From positions 28,228 to 92,227 of the forward strand of contig VXRL01000086.1 in NCBI GenBank assembly GCA_009838515.1: a stretch of 64,000 bases of DNA, in the 5' to 3' direction. The stretch's first letter is position 1. Each line of letters starts with the position of its first letter. Positions 32,218 through 40,601 of this stretch are shown piece after piece. The notes under the pieces are model-generated. The model was not told where the DNA came from, searched no databases, and was given only the letters and a program-made list of their open reading frames with translations. This stretch comes from Terriglobia bacterium. GTDB lineage: Bacteria > Acidobacteriota > Terriglobia > Bryobacterales > UBA6623. A program made the translations under genes and the position numbers.

Positions 32218-33225
32218 ATGACACGAAAAACGAAGGGAGCCGGCGATGGCACATTCGTCAACGCCATCCGCGCCGGAATTCGGGATCTGAGGAATCCGAA
32301 GGCAGCGGATGTCAGTCCCGTTCCGGCTGACGTGCGGATCGATGGCAAGACCTGCCTAGTCACCGGCGCAAACAGCGGATTGGGCAGGGCGGCGGCCGTC
32401 GAACTCGCCAAGCGCGGGGGAAACATGATCCTGGCATGTCGGCCAGGTCATGCCGAGACCTGTTCCGAGATCAAGCGACTGTCTGGCTCCAAGACCGTGG
32501 AAGTGATGGAGGTGGACCTTGCGGATCTCGATTCCGTGCATCGCTTCTGCGACCGCCTGCGCGAGCGCAGCATCCGTATCGATATAGCGCTCATCAACGC
32601 CGGCCTGATGCCCCGCCGGTCGAGGAAGACGCCGCAAGGATACGAGATGATGTTTGCCGTTCATTTCCTGTCGAATCGGGTGATGATCGACCGCTGGCTG
32701 CGAGAGGGAGTGATTCGCCCCGCGAACCGGGGCGCAAGACCCCCGCGCATCGTGTTCATCGCATCCGAGTCGCACCGCTCCTCGCACGGCATCGATTTCG
32801 ACCGCTTCGGCGCCTACGCCGAATACGGGATGAGGGAGAGCCTCAAATTTTACGGCGTCAGCAAGCTGGTCATGTGCACGTTCGCAACCGAGCTCTCCCG
32901 CCGCCTGAACCCTGCTAGTCGGGTTGACGTCGCGGTGCATGCGATGTGCCCGGGAGGTGTTGACACCAACATTTCCAGAGACACGCCGATTCTGCTGAGA
33001 CCGATCGTCAAGCCGCTACTTAGGCACTTTTTCCAGAGTCCGGAGGAGGCGGTCGGACCGGTCGTCTACCTCTGCTGCGCGGAAGAGGCGGGGCACGCCA
33101 CGGGAATGTATCTGCACATGATGCGGCGAAAGCCGGTTTCGCAAACTGCGTCGGATCCAGTCAGCGGGGCGAGATTGTGGGAAGAGAGCGAGGTCTTGCT
33201 AAAGAAATCGCGGGAATCGCGCTGA
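32218..33225 (+). CDS. Short-chain dehydrogenase/reductase (retinol dehydrogenase/WWOX-like)
   Basis: A 335-residue classical SDR that oxidises or reduces a hydroxyl/keto group with NAD(P). The cofactor loop TGANSGLG is at 49-56, the NAG motif at 127-129, a catalytic Ser near 183-185, and Y212-G-V-S-K216. About 40 residues precede the Rossmann domain, and the C-terminal part is longer than in minimal SDRs, as in retinol-dehydrogenase-like members that act on lipids at membranes. It lies 58 bases after the sulfotransferase and 12 bases before a second SDR. In C-4 sterol demethylation a 3-beta-hydroxysteroid dehydrogenase step and a 3-keto reduction are needed, which such a pair could supply. 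Confidence 0.85.
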   Translation: MTRKTKGAGDGTFVNAIRAGIRDLRNPKAADVSPVPADVRIDGKTCLVTGANSGLGRAAAVELAKRGGNMILACRPGHAETCSEIKRLSGSKTVEVMEVDLADLDSVHRFCDRLRERSIRIDIALINAGLMPRRSRKTPQGYEMMFAVHFLSNRVMIDRWLREGVIRPANRGARPPRIVFIASESHRSSHGIDFDRFGAYAEYGMRESLKFYGVSKLVMCTFATELSRRLNPASRVDVAVHAMCPGGVDTNISRDTPILLRPIVKPLLRHFFQSPEEAVGPVVYLCCAEEAGHATGMYLHMMRRKPVSQTASDPVSGARLWEESEVLLKKSRESR

Positions 33226-33237
33226 TCAGGCCCCAAC

Positions 33238-34236
33238 ATGCCGAGTTCGTTTTCGAAGTCCGCCAACCACCTGTGGCGGTTGTTTGGCCGCAATCCGATG
33301 GCGGAAAGGGCCGACATGTCGGGTCGCTACGTCATCGTCACAGGTGCTTCTCCGAAATCACTGGGATATGAAACCGCCAGGATCCTTGCAAGTTGGGGCG
33401 CCTCTGTCGTTGTCACCAGTACGCGCAACGTCGCACGCATGGCCGATTGCCTGAAGGCAGACCTACGCAGGATCGGTGCTGATGAGAAGCGGGTTGCGGC
33501 CCATTCGCTCGACCTGTGCGACGTCGAGAGCGTTAACGGTTTTGCGGCGTGGTACCGGAAGAACCAGGGCGACCGACTGCACGTGCTGATCAACAACGCA
33601 GGCATTCACAAGAACATACTCAACCCGCGGAAGAAGCCGCCCCTGAGCAAGGATGGCTTCGAGATTCACTGGCGCACCAACTATCTCGGTGCATTCCACC
33701 TGACAAGTCGATTACTGCCGCTCCTGAAACGCAGCGGGCTCGAGTGCGGAGACGCGCGGGTGATCAACGTGTCTTCCCATCTGCACGACAGAGCGAAGAA
33801 CGACGGCCTGTTCGACGCCTCCGAACGCTATCACTCGTGGGACGCGTACGGGCTGTCGAAGCTGGCACTGATCCATTTCTCGTTCGAGATCCAGAGACGG
33901 TTCGCCGACCGCTACAACCTCCGGTCGGCGGCCCTGCACCCGGGGTCTGTTGACACCAACCTTACACGGATGGCGATCCCTGGAGGCGTCTTCCATCGAG
34001 TCGGACGCGTCCTCGAATCGTTCGTGCTGCTGCCCCTCGAGCACGGCGCCCAGACCACCGTGATGTGTGCCAGCAAGCAGCGACTGCGCGGCGGGGACTA
34101 CTACGATCGCTGCGGCATTGGGAAACCATCTTGCGAGAGCACGGACGAAGCCACGTCGAAACTGCTCTGGGAAAGATCGGACGCGTGGGTCAAGACTCTC
34201 GCGGGATCCGACGGTAACGACGATGAACAGATTTGA
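33238..34236 (+). CDS. Short-chain dehydrogenase/reductase, second copy
   Basis: A 332-residue SDR. Its cofactor loop reads TGASPKSLG (35-43), one residue longer than the usual TGxxxGxG, which is unusual and might alter NAD/NADP preference. NNAG is at 119-122, Ser at 179/180, and Y204-G-L-S-K208 is intact. The sequence is more diverged from the first SDR than a recent duplication would be. It starts 12 bases after that gene, and its end overlaps the SRPBCC gene by 14 bases, so translation is probably coupled. The substrate is probably the same lipid as for the neighbours. ATG 33298 is an alternative start, but the domain begins soon after. Confidence 0.85.
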   Translation: MPSSFSKSANHLWRLFGRNPMAERADMSGRYVIVTGASPKSLGYETARILASWGASVVVTSTRNVARMADCLKADLRRIGADEKRVAAHSLDLCDVESVNGFAAWYRKNQGDRLHVLINNAGIHKNILNPRKKPPLSKDGFEIHWRTNYLGAFHLTSRLLPLLKRSGLECGDARVINVSSHLHDRAKNDGLFDASERYHSWDAYGLSKLALIHFSFEIQRRFADRYNLRSAALHPGSVDTNLTRMAIPGGVFHRVGRVLESFVLLPLEHGAQTTVMCASKQRLRGGDYYDRCGIGKPSCESTDEATSKLLWERSDAWVKTLAGSDGNDDEQI

Positions 34237-34705
34237 AGTAGAGACTCGACGCATACGGATCGAAGCCCCGGTCGGCTTCGTCTGGAGGGTCCTCACAGAC
34301 GTTGAGAAATACGGCGAATGGAATCCGTTCACGCCACGGGCCCGGACGGATTTCACGATCGGTTCGCCCGCTCATCTTCTGGTCAGGATGGGGAAGGCAA
34401 CGATGGAGATTACCGAAACCGTCTGTGCTTTCGAATACCCCCGCCTGATCGCTTGGCGAAAGACTTTCGGGGCACGCTGGCTCTTGCGCGCGGTGCGAGA
34501 GCAACACTTGGAGACTGTGAGCGAGACGACGTGTGAGTACCACAACACGGACCGATTGACGGGTATGCTCGCGCCGCTAGTGTTTCTATGCTTCGGCGGC
34601 TATATGCGTCGCGGTTTCACCGATGTGGGCGACGGATTGAGGCGTTACTCGGAAGCGACATACGCAACAACGATATCGAGCGGTGGCCAAGGCGGGCTGC
34701 CATAG
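34223..34705 (+). CDS. SRPBCC (START-like) lipid-binding domain protein
   Basis: A 160-residue SRPBCC-fold protein, a helix-grip cavity that holds hydrophobic ligands. It begins with the typical strand IRIEAPVGFVWRVLTDVEKYGEWNPFTP, and the rest follows the family pattern of strands plus a long C-terminal helix (GGYMRRGFTDVGDGLRRYSEA). The ATG at 34223 lies within the end of the second SDR (14-base overlap), a strong sign of coupling. It may carry or release the lipid acted on by the cluster. It ends the gene cluster; the following symporter starts about 105 bases later. Confidence 0.8.
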   Translation: MNRFEVETRRIRIEAPVGFVWRVLTDVEKYGEWNPFTPRARTDFTIGSPAHLLVRMGKATMEITETVCAFEYPRLIAWRKTFGARWLLRAVREQHLETVSETTCEYHNTDRLTGMLAPLVFLCFGGYMRRGFTDVGDGLRRYSEATYATTISSGGQGGLP

Positions 34706-34810
34706 CGACTGACGTAGGTGGAAGCGACTTTCTGATATGGTCTTACAGGTTCGCCCGAATCGCGGACGCTTCGCTAAGCTCTCCCGGCCTTCATCAGCCA
34801 GTACTCGGCC

Positions 34811-36196
34811 GTGCTGCCCATCCTAGTTGCCTATTGCCTCGCGCTCCTGCTGGTGGGAGCGTTTGCGTCCCGTTCTGTCCGGCAGGCGGAGGATTTCTTC
34901 GTGGCCGGGCGAAGCCTGCCGCCGACTCTGATCTTCTCCACATTCCTCGCAGCTAACCTCGGGGCCGGAAGCACCGTCGGCGCAGCCGAGTTCGGTTACA
35001 CGTCCGGCCTGCCCGCGTGGTGGTGGGTGGGCTCGGCCGGAATCGGCTCCGTGGCGCTGGCCTTCCTAGTCGGCCCGCGCCTGCACCGGGTCGCCAAGGC
35101 CCGGGGCTTGTACACCGTCGGCGACTACCTGGAGCTTCGCTACGGCCGGGCCACCCGCCTCGCGGTCGCCGCGATCCTGCTGGTAGGAGCGCCCGCGATC
35201 CTGGCCGGGCAGATCATCGCGGCGGGCTTGGTGCTGCAAGCCGCCGTAGGCTTGCCCAAGAGTTTCGGGACGGCGATCGCCGGCACTCTCGCGACCGCGT
35301 ACTTTGCCATGGGCGGCCTGCGTTCGGCATCGTGGGTGAACTCGCTGCAGGTAGCGGTCAAGGCCGTCGGATTCTTGGTCGCGGTGCCGTGGATGATCGC
35401 TGCCAGCGGGGGCTGGCCGGACGTGGCGGCCGCCGCTGCTGACGACAGCGCGCTATCGCTTGGCGGGGCAGGCTTTGGGGGTACGGCCCAGCTCGTGCTG
35501 CTGCTGGCCCCGGCCTTCGTGGTCTCGCCGGGACTGGTGCAAAAGCTCTTCGGGGCTAGGGACGAACGTGCGGTGCGCATCGGTGTGGGGCTGCAGGCGG
35601 CGGCCCTGCTCGCCTATGCCGTCCTGCCCGTCCTGCTCGGCATGGCGGCTCGCGTGCATTTCCCAGAGCTGGCCGACCCGGGAAGCGCCTTGGTCAGGCT
35701 CTTCACGGAGGTCGCGCCCATGTGGCTGGGAGCCCTGATGCTGGCAGCGATCCTGTCGGCCGAGGTCAGTTCGGCCGATGCGGTCTTGTTCATGATTGCC
35801 ACTTCGCTGTCTCGCGACGTGTTGGAGCCGCTCTCTCGTGGCAAGCTCAGCGACCGGGAGCGGCTCGCGCTGGCGAGGCGCTCCGCATTGGGCGCGGGGG
35901 CGCTGAGCATCCTGCTTGCCAACTGGTTCCAATCGATCCTCTCGGCGCTTAGCTTCTTCTACAGCCTGCTGACGCTGACACTGTTTGTGCCGCTCGTCGC
36001 GGGCTTGTTCTGGAGGCGGCCCGGTCAGTCCGTCGCGCTCGCCGCAATCGCCTCTTCGCTCGGGGCAGCTGGTCTTGCGGTGCTCGCCGGCGGTGCGGTC
36101 GAGGGCTGGCTTCCGCCGGTTCCGGTAGGCATCCTAGCGGGAGGGGTTGTGTATGTTGCACACGCGGCGACTAACCAGCGGCCCAGCAACCCATGA
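34811..36196 (+). CDS. Sodium:solute symporter family protein
   Basis: A 461-residue transporter of the SSS (LeuT-fold) family that imports a small solute with sodium. About 12-13 hydrophobic helices are visible. The family signatures are EDFFVAGRSLPP near residue 26, the unwound region around LGAGSTVGAAEFGY, GLYTVGDYLELRYGR, and AEVSSADAVLFMIATSLSRDV near the sodium-binding helix. The substrate cannot be predicted from sequence. The start is GTG 34811. Another SSS gene at 37759 is more distant and longer, so they are not recent duplicates. Confidence 0.85.
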   Translation: MLPILVAYCLALLLVGAFASRSVRQAEDFFVAGRSLPPTLIFSTFLAANLGAGSTVGAAEFGYTSGLPAWWWVGSAGIGSVALAFLVGPRLHRVAKARGLYTVGDYLELRYGRATRLAVAAILLVGAPAILAGQIIAAGLVLQAAVGLPKSFGTAIAGTLATAYFAMGGLRSASWVNSLQVAVKAVGFLVAVPWMIAASGGWPDVAAAAADDSALSLGGAGFGGTAQLVLLLAPAFVVSPGLVQKLFGARDERAVRIGVGLQAAALLAYAVLPVLLGMAARVHFPELADPGSALVRLFTEVAPMWLGALMLAAILSAEVSSADAVLFMIATSLSRDVLEPLSRGKLSDRERLALARRSALGAGALSILLANWFQSILSALSFFYSLLTLTLFVPLVAGLFWRRPGQSVALAAIASSLGAAGLAVLAGGAVEGWLPPVPVGILAGGVVYVAHAATNQRPSNP

Positions 36197-36383
36197 ATGC
36201 GCGCAGATCCCAAGATTCACGCAGTGTGAGATCACAGCGCGACCTGACAACTGCGCAGGTGGCGTGCGATGCACTGACCGAATGCCGTGGCTGTCGATTT
36301 CGCCCTCGGCCTTGATCGCATCCAGCGCGCACTCGCTTCGGTCGAAGTGCGCCTTGTGCAGCGAGGGGCCAGACTACAAGGGC

Positions 36384-37193
36384 TCACGCGGTCAGTCTCG
36401 CAGCGGTCGGACAAACTTCGCTCATGAAGCACTTGTCGCATTTTGGATTCTTGGGTTTGCACCAATTCTGACCGATCTCGTAGGCTGGCAGATCCAACAG
36501 CCCGGGAAACTCTGGATTGAGGTCTCGAGCACGGTATATGATCTGCTCGGGTGTCGCTCCCTCGGGGAGAAGACCCAGCCTTGGGAGAACGCGTTTGACG
36601 TGACGATCAGGAGAGATGTCGATCGAGAAATAGTCGCTGACCGGTATCTTGAATCCGCGGACGAGGATGTTTGCCGCCATAGTCGCGATCTTTGGTCCGA
36701 TTCCTTCAAATTCGAGAAATCTGTAGACCAGCCTTGCGCTGGAGGGGCAGTCGGCCCAGATCTTCTCCGTTCTTCCCTCGTACTTCTCTGCTATGCGTCG
36801 CAGAGCCGCGTGGATGTCACTGCTCAGCTCTTTGTGTAGCCAATGGAGTGAGGGTGGGCCCACCATGTGGCCCTGAATCTCGTTTTCGGACAATTCGAGG
36901 AGCGTGGGGAAGAGGAATGAGGGCCTTCCGGGGCTTCCTATCTTCTGAGACAGGCGATACGGGATGAGCCAAGCTCGGTCTGAATCAATTTGGCGGTCCG
37001 TGATGCAGGCGATGACAAAAGCGTGTGGGTGGTGCTCCAAATCGTTCACGAGGCTCTTCGCTTCTTCATGCTGGACCTGATCCAAGTCCGGTGGCTTGTT
37101 GATCGAGAGGGGAAATGCCTTGGCCGGGGCCCTGAAGGCGTTGTTGCCATGCTCGACAAGTCGCTCGCGAACTCTTTGCTCGTCAACTCCCAT
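36384..37193 (-). CDS. Endonuclease III-like HhH-GPD DNA glycosylase with 4Fe-4S cluster
   Basis: A 269-residue base-excision-repair glycosylase of the HhH-GPD family. The helix-hairpin-helix is LEFEGIGPKIATMAANIL, with Lys in the position of the Nth catalytic lysine, and the Asp lies in ISPDRHVKRVLPRLG. The cluster ligands follow C-x6-C-x2-C-x5-C near the C-terminus (CKPKNPKCDKCFMSEVC). The first helices contain FVIACITDRQIDSDRAW, which replaces the usual LLSAQ-type stretch. The protein is longer than Nth by about 50 residues at the N-terminus. Composition is lower in G+C than in neighbours (28 of 60 bases at 36421-36480), which suggests foreign origin. The target base is unknown. Confidence 0.8.
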   Translation of the reverse strand: MGVDEQRVRERLVEHGNNAFRAPAKAFPLSINKPPDLDQVQHEEAKSLVNDLEHHPHAFVIACITDRQIDSDRAWLIPYRLSQKIGSPGRPSFLFPTLLELSENEIQGHMVGPPSLHWLHKELSSDIHAALRRIAEKYEGRTEKIWADCPSSARLVYRFLEFEGIGPKIATMAANILVRGFKIPVSDYFSIDISPDRHVKRVLPRLGLLPEGATPEQIIYRARDLNPEFPGLLDLPAYEIGQNWCKPKNPKCDKCFMSEVCPTAARLTA

Positions 37194-37758
37194 TCGATCA
37201 GTCTATATAAAGGGCAGACACCTGCAGAAGACTACGCTGTGGGCGGGATAGTTCCACACTGGCTTGGCGGAAACGATCCGAGGCCGGCATCGAATCCCGA
37301 TGTTCTGCGGTCCGATCTGTCGAGATCCCGACTAGACGCGACCGACATTGTGAAGGGCAGCGCGGAGAACGCGAGCGAACCGGGCGAAAGCGGGCAAGGC
37401 GTCCAGAGGCCGCTCTCCGGAAAATTCCGACGATTCAGTGCACGAGAGGCGCACCGCAACGAGAAGGTGGGAATTCGAGCGGGCAACGCGAGCTGTGCTC
37501 GGAAATGGCGTTCCTAGACAGACGGAGATTCAACGTCCTGGCTGGCGGGTCGATGTCCAGATTGGCTCTCTTGGAGGTCTGACTCTGCATTGGTGACGCA
37601 CAGCCCGCGGCCAAATCCCTGCCGTGGTCGGCCGCGAAGTGCGGGACCTGTGATCACAGCGTGTCGCAGTCAGCACCTGCGCTCGCCCGCCATGCGGCTA
37701 CCTCAACTGCACTGCGATTACGTTGGGCGAACTAAGCCTATAATGAACGGCTTCCGTC
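37194..37758. other. Gene-free stretch of about 565 bases
   Basis: No supported gene lies between the Nth-like glycosylase and the second symporter. A TATATA-like sequence (37203-37210) just upstream of the glycosylase start could be its -10 element. Short open frames on both strands have no ribosome binding site and no recognisable product. Confidence 0.4.
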
Positions 37759-39426
37759 ATGGAGACTTCCCTGCAAGGCATTGACTGGGCGGTCATAGCC
37801 GCCTACTTCGCCATGATGGTCGCGGTCGGGCTATACGCGGCCCGGCGAGTCCGGCAAACCTCCGACTACTTCCTCGGCAACCGCAGCTTCAACGTCTGGC
37901 TGGTCATCGGCCAAGCGCTCGGCGTCGGCACGCACGCCGAAATGCCGGTCTCGCTGGCCGGCAAGGTCTACCAATCCGGCTACGCCGGCATCTGGTACCA
38001 GTGGAAGAACCTCTTCATCACGCCCTTCTATTGGATCCTGGCGCCGCTCTTCCGCCGCTTCCGCCGCACGACAACCGGCGAAGTCTACGAGGATCGCTAC
38101 GGCGACTGGATGGGCGCGGTGTACGTGGCGTTCGCGCTGGCCTATTTCACGTTCAATATGGGCGCCATGCTCAAGGGCGCGGGCAAGCTCGTCAGCGTGG
38201 CCTCCGGAGAAGCAGTCTCGGCCAACGCCGTCGTGCTCGCCATGACCGCCACCTTCCTGCTCTACAGCTTTGTCGGGGGCCTGGTCTCGGCAGCCTACAC
38301 CGACTTCGTCCAGAGCCTGTTCATCATCGCCCTCAGCTTCCTGCTGATCCCGATGGGCCTGCGGGAGACTGGCGGATTTACCGGCATCCGCGAGACTCTC
38401 GATCCGGGCATGCTCTCGATGGTCACGCCCGGTGATGTCGGGATCTTCACGATCGTGATGTTGACCTTGAACGGGCTGATCGGCATCGTGGCCCAGCCGC
38501 ACATCCTAGCCAGCGTGGGCACTGGCAGGGACGAGCGCTCGTGTCGCATCGGCATGGCTTACGGCAACTTCATCAAGCGCTTCTGCACTATCGGATGGGC
38601 CCTGGTCGGAATCGTGGTGGCCACGCTCCTGATCCAACGCGGCGAAGTCGCGTTCGCCGACCCCGAGGACGCGTTCGGCTATGCCACGCGCGAACTGCTG
38701 TTCCCCGGCGGGCTCGGGCTGATGATCGCTTGCGTGCTCGCCGCGAACATGTCGACCGGCTCGGCATTCATGGTGGACAGCGCCGCGCTCTTCACGCAGA
38801 ACCTCTACCGGCGCTACTTTCGCAAGGACGAGACCGACCGGCACTACCTGTGGTCCGGGCGCTTTGCTGGCGTGGCGATTACGCTGCTTGGCGTTTGCTT
38901 TGGACTGTTCGTCGGCAGCGTGCTGCAGGCCTTCCTGTTCACCGAAACGCTGGCCGCCTTCATGGGGATCAGCATGTTCGGCGCGATCTCTTGGCGCCGC
39001 TCGAACCGCTGGGGCGCCCTCGCCAGCCTGCTGGTGTCGGCGGGCGTGTTCTTCTGGCTGACATACCAGCAGTACGGCGTGCTGCTGCAGTGGGAAGCGC
39101 TCAACTTCGGAATCTCGTTGGTCGCCGGCTTCCTCGCGCTGGCGGTCGTCAGCCTGCTGACCCCGCCGGAGTCGAAACAGCGTCTTGATCCGTTCTACGA
39201 GAGGCTCGACCGCCGCTCGCGCTGGGATCCCGCCAGCGAAACAGAAGTCGAAGTCAGCCAGCCGGGTCACGACCTGCTCTTCGTGCACCTATTCGACCTC
39301 GGCCTCAGCCGTGGCCTGGGGAGCTTCTACCAGCGCTTCCGCGTGGATATTAACGGCCTGCTGGTAGCAGCCCTAGTGGTGGTTGCCCTGATCGCGCTCG
39401 CCAAGGGCATCCTGTTCCTGCCTTGA
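37759..39426 (+). CDS. Sodium:solute symporter family protein (long form)
   Basis: A 555-residue member of the SSS family. About 13 hydrophobic helices are seen. SSS features are the RRVRQTSDYFLGNRSF loop after the first helix, GVGTHAEMPVSLAGKVYQSGYAGIWYQ, and the AANMSTGSAFMVDSAALFTQN segment around the sodium site. The C-terminal 90 residues contain a cytoplasmic stretch (residues about 470-520) and a last helix. The length is nearer to SSS proteins of Planctomycetes and Acidobacteria than to PutP or PanF. The substrate is unknown. It is convergent with acetate kinase 19 bases away. Confidence 0.85.
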   Translation: METSLQGIDWAVIAAYFAMMVAVGLYAARRVRQTSDYFLGNRSFNVWLVIGQALGVGTHAEMPVSLAGKVYQSGYAGIWYQWKNLFITPFYWILAPLFRRFRRTTTGEVYEDRYGDWMGAVYVAFALAYFTFNMGAMLKGAGKLVSVASGEAVSANAVVLAMTATFLLYSFVGGLVSAAYTDFVQSLFIIALSFLLIPMGLRETGGFTGIRETLDPGMLSMVTPGDVGIFTIVMLTLNGLIGIVAQPHILASVGTGRDERSCRIGMAYGNFIKRFCTIGWALVGIVVATLLIQRGEVAFADPEDAFGYATRELLFPGGLGLMIACVLAANMSTGSAFMVDSAALFTQNLYRRYFRKDETDRHYLWSGRFAGVAITLLGVCFGLFVGSVLQAFLFTETLAAFMGISMFGAISWRRSNRWGALASLLVSAGVFFWLTYQQYGVLLQWEALNFGISLVAGFLALAVVSLLTPPESKQRLDPFYERLDRRSRWDPASETEVEVSQPGHDLLFVHLFDLGLSRGLGSFYQRFRVDINGLLVAALVVVALIALAKGILFLP

Positions 39427-39445
39427 TGGCAGCGCTGGCGCGCGT

Positions 39446-40564
39446 TTATTGGCCTAGCAAGCGGTAGACTTCGCGGCCCACCACAAGTTCCTCCTGCGCC
39501 GCCAGGACCAAGCACGCCACCGCGGAATCGTGCCGTTCGATCCGGCAGTCCGGGACGGGGCTCTTGTTCTTGTCAGGGTCGAGCGCGATCGACAAGAACT
39601 CCAAGCCCTCGCAGATCCGCTGGCGCAGTCCGGCGGCGTTCTCGCCAATCCCGCCGGTGAAGACCAGCGCGTCCAGTCCGCTCATGGCGGCCGCATAGGC
39701 GCCGATCGTCTTGCGCACTTGGTAGACAAACACCTCGAGCGCCAGTTCGGCGCGGGCATCGCCCTTGGAGACGGCGTTCTCAATATCTCGGACGTCACCG
39801 CCTGGAATCCCCGAGAGTCCGGCGAGTCCGCCGGACTGGACCAACCGCTCGCGCATTTCGGCGGCCGAGAGCTGCACGCGATCCATGAGGTACAGCGCTG
39901 CGAACGCATCCAGCTCCCCGTGGCGCGTGGCGTTCTCCAAGCCCGACTGCGGCGAAAAACCCATCGTCGTGTCGACCGAGCGCCCGCCGCGAATGGCGCA
40001 CATCGAAGAACTGCCGCCCAAGTGGCATGACACCGCCCGCAGGCTCGCGCCATCGACGCCGAGCAATCCGGGAAGGCGCTCCGCCACCGACCGGTGCGAA
40101 GCGCCGTGAAAGCCGTAGCGCCGGATCCCGAAGCTCTCGCGCCACTCCTCGGGCAGGCCGTATGTGCGCGCCCGGGCTGGCATCGTGCTGTGAAAGCCCG
40201 TCTCCATCACGCCGACCAAGGGTAGGTCGGGCCGCTGGCTGCGAAACTCCTCGATCCCCTCGATATAGATGCCGTTGTGCAGGGGCGCGGCGTCCTCGTA
40301 TTCGCGCAGCGCAGCGATCAGCTTCCCGTCGATGCGGAAGGTTCCGCAGAACTCCGGGCCGGCATGCACCGCCTTGAAGCCGACCGCGTCTACTTGCCCC
40401 GCGTCGCGCAGCACGCGGTCTATGGCTGTGCGATAGCTCGGCGCGTCGCCGCCGGGGCGGCCGATGCGTTCCAGCCGGCCCGCGGCAAGCTCGCGCTCTG
40501 CGGGGAAGTCCAGTAGCTTGTACTTCAGCGAGGTAGAACCCAGATTGGGAACCAAGACCCGCAT
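39446..40564 (-). CDS. ackA: Acetate/propionate kinase
   Basis: A 372-residue acetate kinase that interconverts acyl phosphate and ATP. Start ATG 40564 is chosen because the product then begins with MRVLVPNLGSTSLKYKLLD, the family N-terminus; upstream codons add a basic extension. Other motifs are HAGPEFCGTFRID, the MPARARTYGLP segment, HLGGSSSMCAIRGGRSVDTTMGF and the ATP site FTGGIGENAAGLRQ. Two features differ from the consensus: Pro in place of the usual Leu in the first strand (VLVPN), and a slightly shorter overall length than the usual 395-400. No phosphotransacetylase gene adjoins it. It is followed downstream by nothing on this strand and preceded by the E2 gene by 38 bases. Confidence 0.88.
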   Translation of the reverse strand: MRVLVPNLGSTSLKYKLLDFPAERELAAGRLERIGRPGGDAPSYRTAIDRVLRDAGQVDAVGFKAVHAGPEFCGTFRIDGKLIAALREYEDAAPLHNGIYIEGIEEFRSQRPDLPLVGVMETGFHSTMPARARTYGLPEEWRESFGIRRYGFHGASHRSVAERLPGLLGVDGASLRAVSCHLGGSSSMCAIRGGRSVDTTMGFSPQSGLENATRHGELDAFAALYLMDRVQLSAAEMRERLVQSGGLAGLSGIPGGDVRDIENAVSKGDARAELALEVFVYQVRKTIGAYAAAMSGLDALVFTGGIGENAAGLRQRICEGLEFLSIALDPDKNKSPVPDCRIERHDSAVACLVLAAQEELVVGREVYRLLGQ

Positions 40565-40601
40565 CGTTACCAGACCTGCACCGCCCGCGAGGCGCCCTCT
40601 C

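Noticed and set aside
36197..36383. A minus-strand fragment containing HKAHFDRSECALDAI
   Set aside because: It looks coding-like but has no start codon and follows the glycosylase stop in another frame; no family recognised.
37232..37517. Short frames on both strands between the glycosylase and symporter
   Set aside because: No ribosome binding site, no recognisable family, and opposed by each other.
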